A stretch of DNA of 34,403 nucleotides. It comes from Acrasis kona (lineage: Eukaryota > Heterolobosea > Eutetramitea > Acrasida > Acrasidae). The notes beneath the pieces were generated by a model. That model made no database searches. It was not told the origin of the DNA and worked only from the letters and a program-made list of their open reading frames with translations. A program made the translations under genes and the position numbers. The stretch covers positions 1-34,403 of the forward strand of contig JAOPGA020000372.1 of the NCBI GenBank assembly GCA_026419775.2, given 5' to 3'. Shown here piece by piece: positions 32,693-34,403 of this stretch; within the stretch, counting starts at the first letter, position 1, and every line of letters begins with the position of its first letter.

Positions 32693-33115
32693 CGATGTAA
32701 GATGGCAGCGCAGCAGCCAGATTCCTGAGGGCACTTAAGGAGGCTTGAATTACATATTTATCGATGGAAGATGGCAGCGTAGCAGCCAGATTCCTGAGCA
32801 TGGCCAAGGAGGCTTGAATTATAATATATCGATGGAAGATGGCAGCGCAGCAGCCAGATTCCTGAGGGCACTCAAGGAGGCAGATTCCTGAGAGCACTTA
32901 AGTAGGCTTGAATCACATATTTATCGATGGAAGATGGCAGCGAAGCAGCCTGATTCCTGAGTGCCCACTGAGAGGCTTGAATTACATTAATTTTCGATGA
33001 AAGATGGCAGCGAAGCAGCCAGATTCCTGAGTGTCCACTGAGTGACACTGAAAGGCTTGAATTACATCATTTTTTAATGGAAGATGGCAGTGAAGCAGAC
33101 AGATTTCTAAGTATT
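32693..33115. repeat. 68-70 bp minisatellite, six degenerate copies
   Basis: Copies start at about 32693, 32762, 32830, 32925, 32995 and 33075, each with ATGGAAGATGGCAGCG then CAGCCAGATTCCTGAG. One unit (32830-32924) has a 27-bp internal duplication. In one frame a unit reads MEDGSAAARFLRALKEA then stop; this is probably incidental. Confidence 0.85.
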
Positions 33116-33189
33116 TAGAAATTTAACTTTGAAACAGGTTGAATTATAGCCAGATATTCAAGTATCATGAAGAAGCAAAACACCTTATA

Positions 33190-34350
33190 TCTGACTGTAA
33201 GGTGCCTCATAATGTACCGAATACAGTTTTGTAGTCAAAAGTAATGTATCTCTTCTAGTGGTTAACTAATTATCCAATGCATTTTTCCATCCCATGCAAG
33301 ATTAGAAAGTATCCGTTTTGCTACAAAATCACATGTTGTATTTGTTAGACAGTATGTAAACGTGTACTTACTTTATTTTCGGAAAATGTCGAAATTAATG
33401 GGGACCAGGAATCAAGCCCAATTTAAATGTTCCAAATGACCTCAAAATAAAATATAATGTACCTCGTAGTATATTGAACACAGTTCTGTGTGTCGAAAGT
33501 AATGTACTCACTTCTAGTAGTCAACTTGTGTCCGATGCATTTTTCCATCTCATGCAACATTTAAAAGCATCCGTTTTGCTTCAAAATCGCACGTGGTGCT
33601 CGTTAGACAGTATGTAAACGTATACTTACATTATTTTCGGAAAAGGTTGAAATTAATGGGGCCCAAGAATCAAGCCCACTTTAATTGTTCCAAATGACTT
33701 CATATTTGACAGTGAGGTGCCTTATAGTGTACCGAACACAGTTCTATGTGTCAAAAGTGATGTGCTTTTCTAGCGGTCAACTTATGCCTGATGCATTTTT
33801 TCCATCCCATGCAACATTTAAAAGTATCCGTTTATCTTCAAAATCACACGCTGTATTCGTTAGACAGTATGTAAACGTATACTTACATTATTTTCAGAAA
33901 ATGTCGAAATTAATGGGGCCCAAGAATCAAGCCCAATTTAACTGTTCCAAATGACTTCATACTTGACTGTGAGGTGCCTCATAGTGTACCGAACACAGCT
34001 CTATGTGTCGAAAGTGATGTGCTTTTCTAGCGGTCAACTTGTGCCTGATGCATTTTTTCCATCCCATGCAACATTTAAAAGTATCCGTTTATCTTCAAAA
34101 TCGCACACTGTACTCGTTAGATAGTATATGAACGTGTACTTACATTATTTTCGGAAAAAGTTGAAATTAATGGGGCCCAAGAATCAAGCCCAATTTAATT
34201 GTTCCAAATGACTTCATACTTGACTGTAAGGTGCCTCATAGTGTACCGAACACAGTTTTATGTGTCGAAAGTGATGTGTTTTTCTAGCGGTCAACTTGTG
34301 CCTGATGCATTTTTTCCATCCCATGCAACATTTAAAAGTATCTGTTTATC
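33190..34350. repeat. 257-bp tandem satellite, about 4.5 copies
   Basis: Anchor ATGCATTTTT(T)CCATC recurs at 33277, 33535, 33791, 34048 and 34305, spacing 256-258 bp. Later copies are more alike than the first, so the array is younger toward the right. Each copy also contains GAACACAG and AATTAATGGGG words. No coding content is likely. Confidence 0.9.
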
Positions 34351-34403
34351 TGGGTTTGGGTTTGGGTTTGGGTTTGGGTTTGGGTTTGGTTNGTTGGTTG
34401 GTT
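34351..34403. repeat. (TTTGGG)n then TTGG run at the window end
   Basis: Six GGGTTT units followed by GGTTNGTTGGTTGGTT. It interrupts the last satellite copy. It is telomere-like in form but not a standard animal telomere word, and it could be a plain microsatellite at a contig end. Confidence 0.75.

Noticed and set aside
32658-32897. Minus-strand ORF through the minisatellite
   Set aside because: It is a by-product of a stop-free repeat frame.
1-34403. CRISPR array, bacterial operons, tRNA or rRNA genes
   Set aside because: No regular spacer-repeat array, no Shine-Dalgarno-type gene layout and no recognisable RNA gene; the introns and transposons are eukaryotic.

Overview
The window is eukaryotic DNA: AT-rich, with spliceosomal introns and dense transposable elements. 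Introns that reconnect reading frames are mostly very small (37 bp at 14908-14944, 36 bp at 23981-24016, 40 bp at 9880-9919, 41 bp at 587-627, 37 bp at 21445-21481, 40 bp at 30845-30884; one of 77 bp at 23617-23693). A secreted MACPF protein and animal-type DNA transposons suggest an invertebrate or animal-related eukaryote. The species cannot be fixed from the sequence alone.

Layout. 0.4-1.2 kb: a small two-exon gene for a basic/coiled protein. 1.2-4.6 kb: mostly decayed DNA, with a 119-nt near-perfect hairpin (2518-2636) and minus-strand gene remnants. 4.6-11.0 kb ('unit A'), all on +: a CACTA/EnSpm-type (Transposase_21-like) transposase with an in-frame TAG, an intact Ulp1-like (C48) cysteine protease gene, and an intact gene for a putative 2-oxoglutarate/Fe(II) dioxygenase. 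11.0-13.9 kb: no convincing gene. 14.1-16.0 kb (-): a two-exon secreted MACPF (perforin-like) protein, with an 84-bp piece of it duplicated just upstream. 16.4-21.3 kb: GATC-rich repeat blocks enclosing a decayed gene and a 2.3-kb internally deleted CACTA-like element (16622-18935) with 20-bp terminal inverted repeats (TIRs) and a 3-bp ATA target duplication.

21.4-31.8 kb: a multi-exon gene of unknown function, split by an 8,837-bp Mutator-like element (MULE, 21886-30722). The element has 60-bp perfect TIRs and an exact 9-bp target duplication (GTTTATTTG). Removing the element and one duplication copy restores an open frame across the insertion and into the next exon. The MULE carries a DDE/SWIM transposase (+), a second putative 2OG-Fe(II) dioxygenase (-), and a gene (-) ending in a second C48-like protease.

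31.8-34.4 kb: decayed DNA, TTTGGG-rich tracts, a 68-70 bp minisatellite, a 257-bp satellite, and a terminal (TTTGGG)n run, possibly subtelomeric.

The main result is that two transposons with unrelated transposases (CACTA-like and MULE) carry the same cargo pair: a TET/JBP-like 2OG-Fe(II) dioxygenase plus a SUMO-protease-like cysteine protease. The likely reading is that one acts on nucleic-acid modification and the other on host SUMO-type or polyprotein processing. That function is inference; motifs and layout are read directly.
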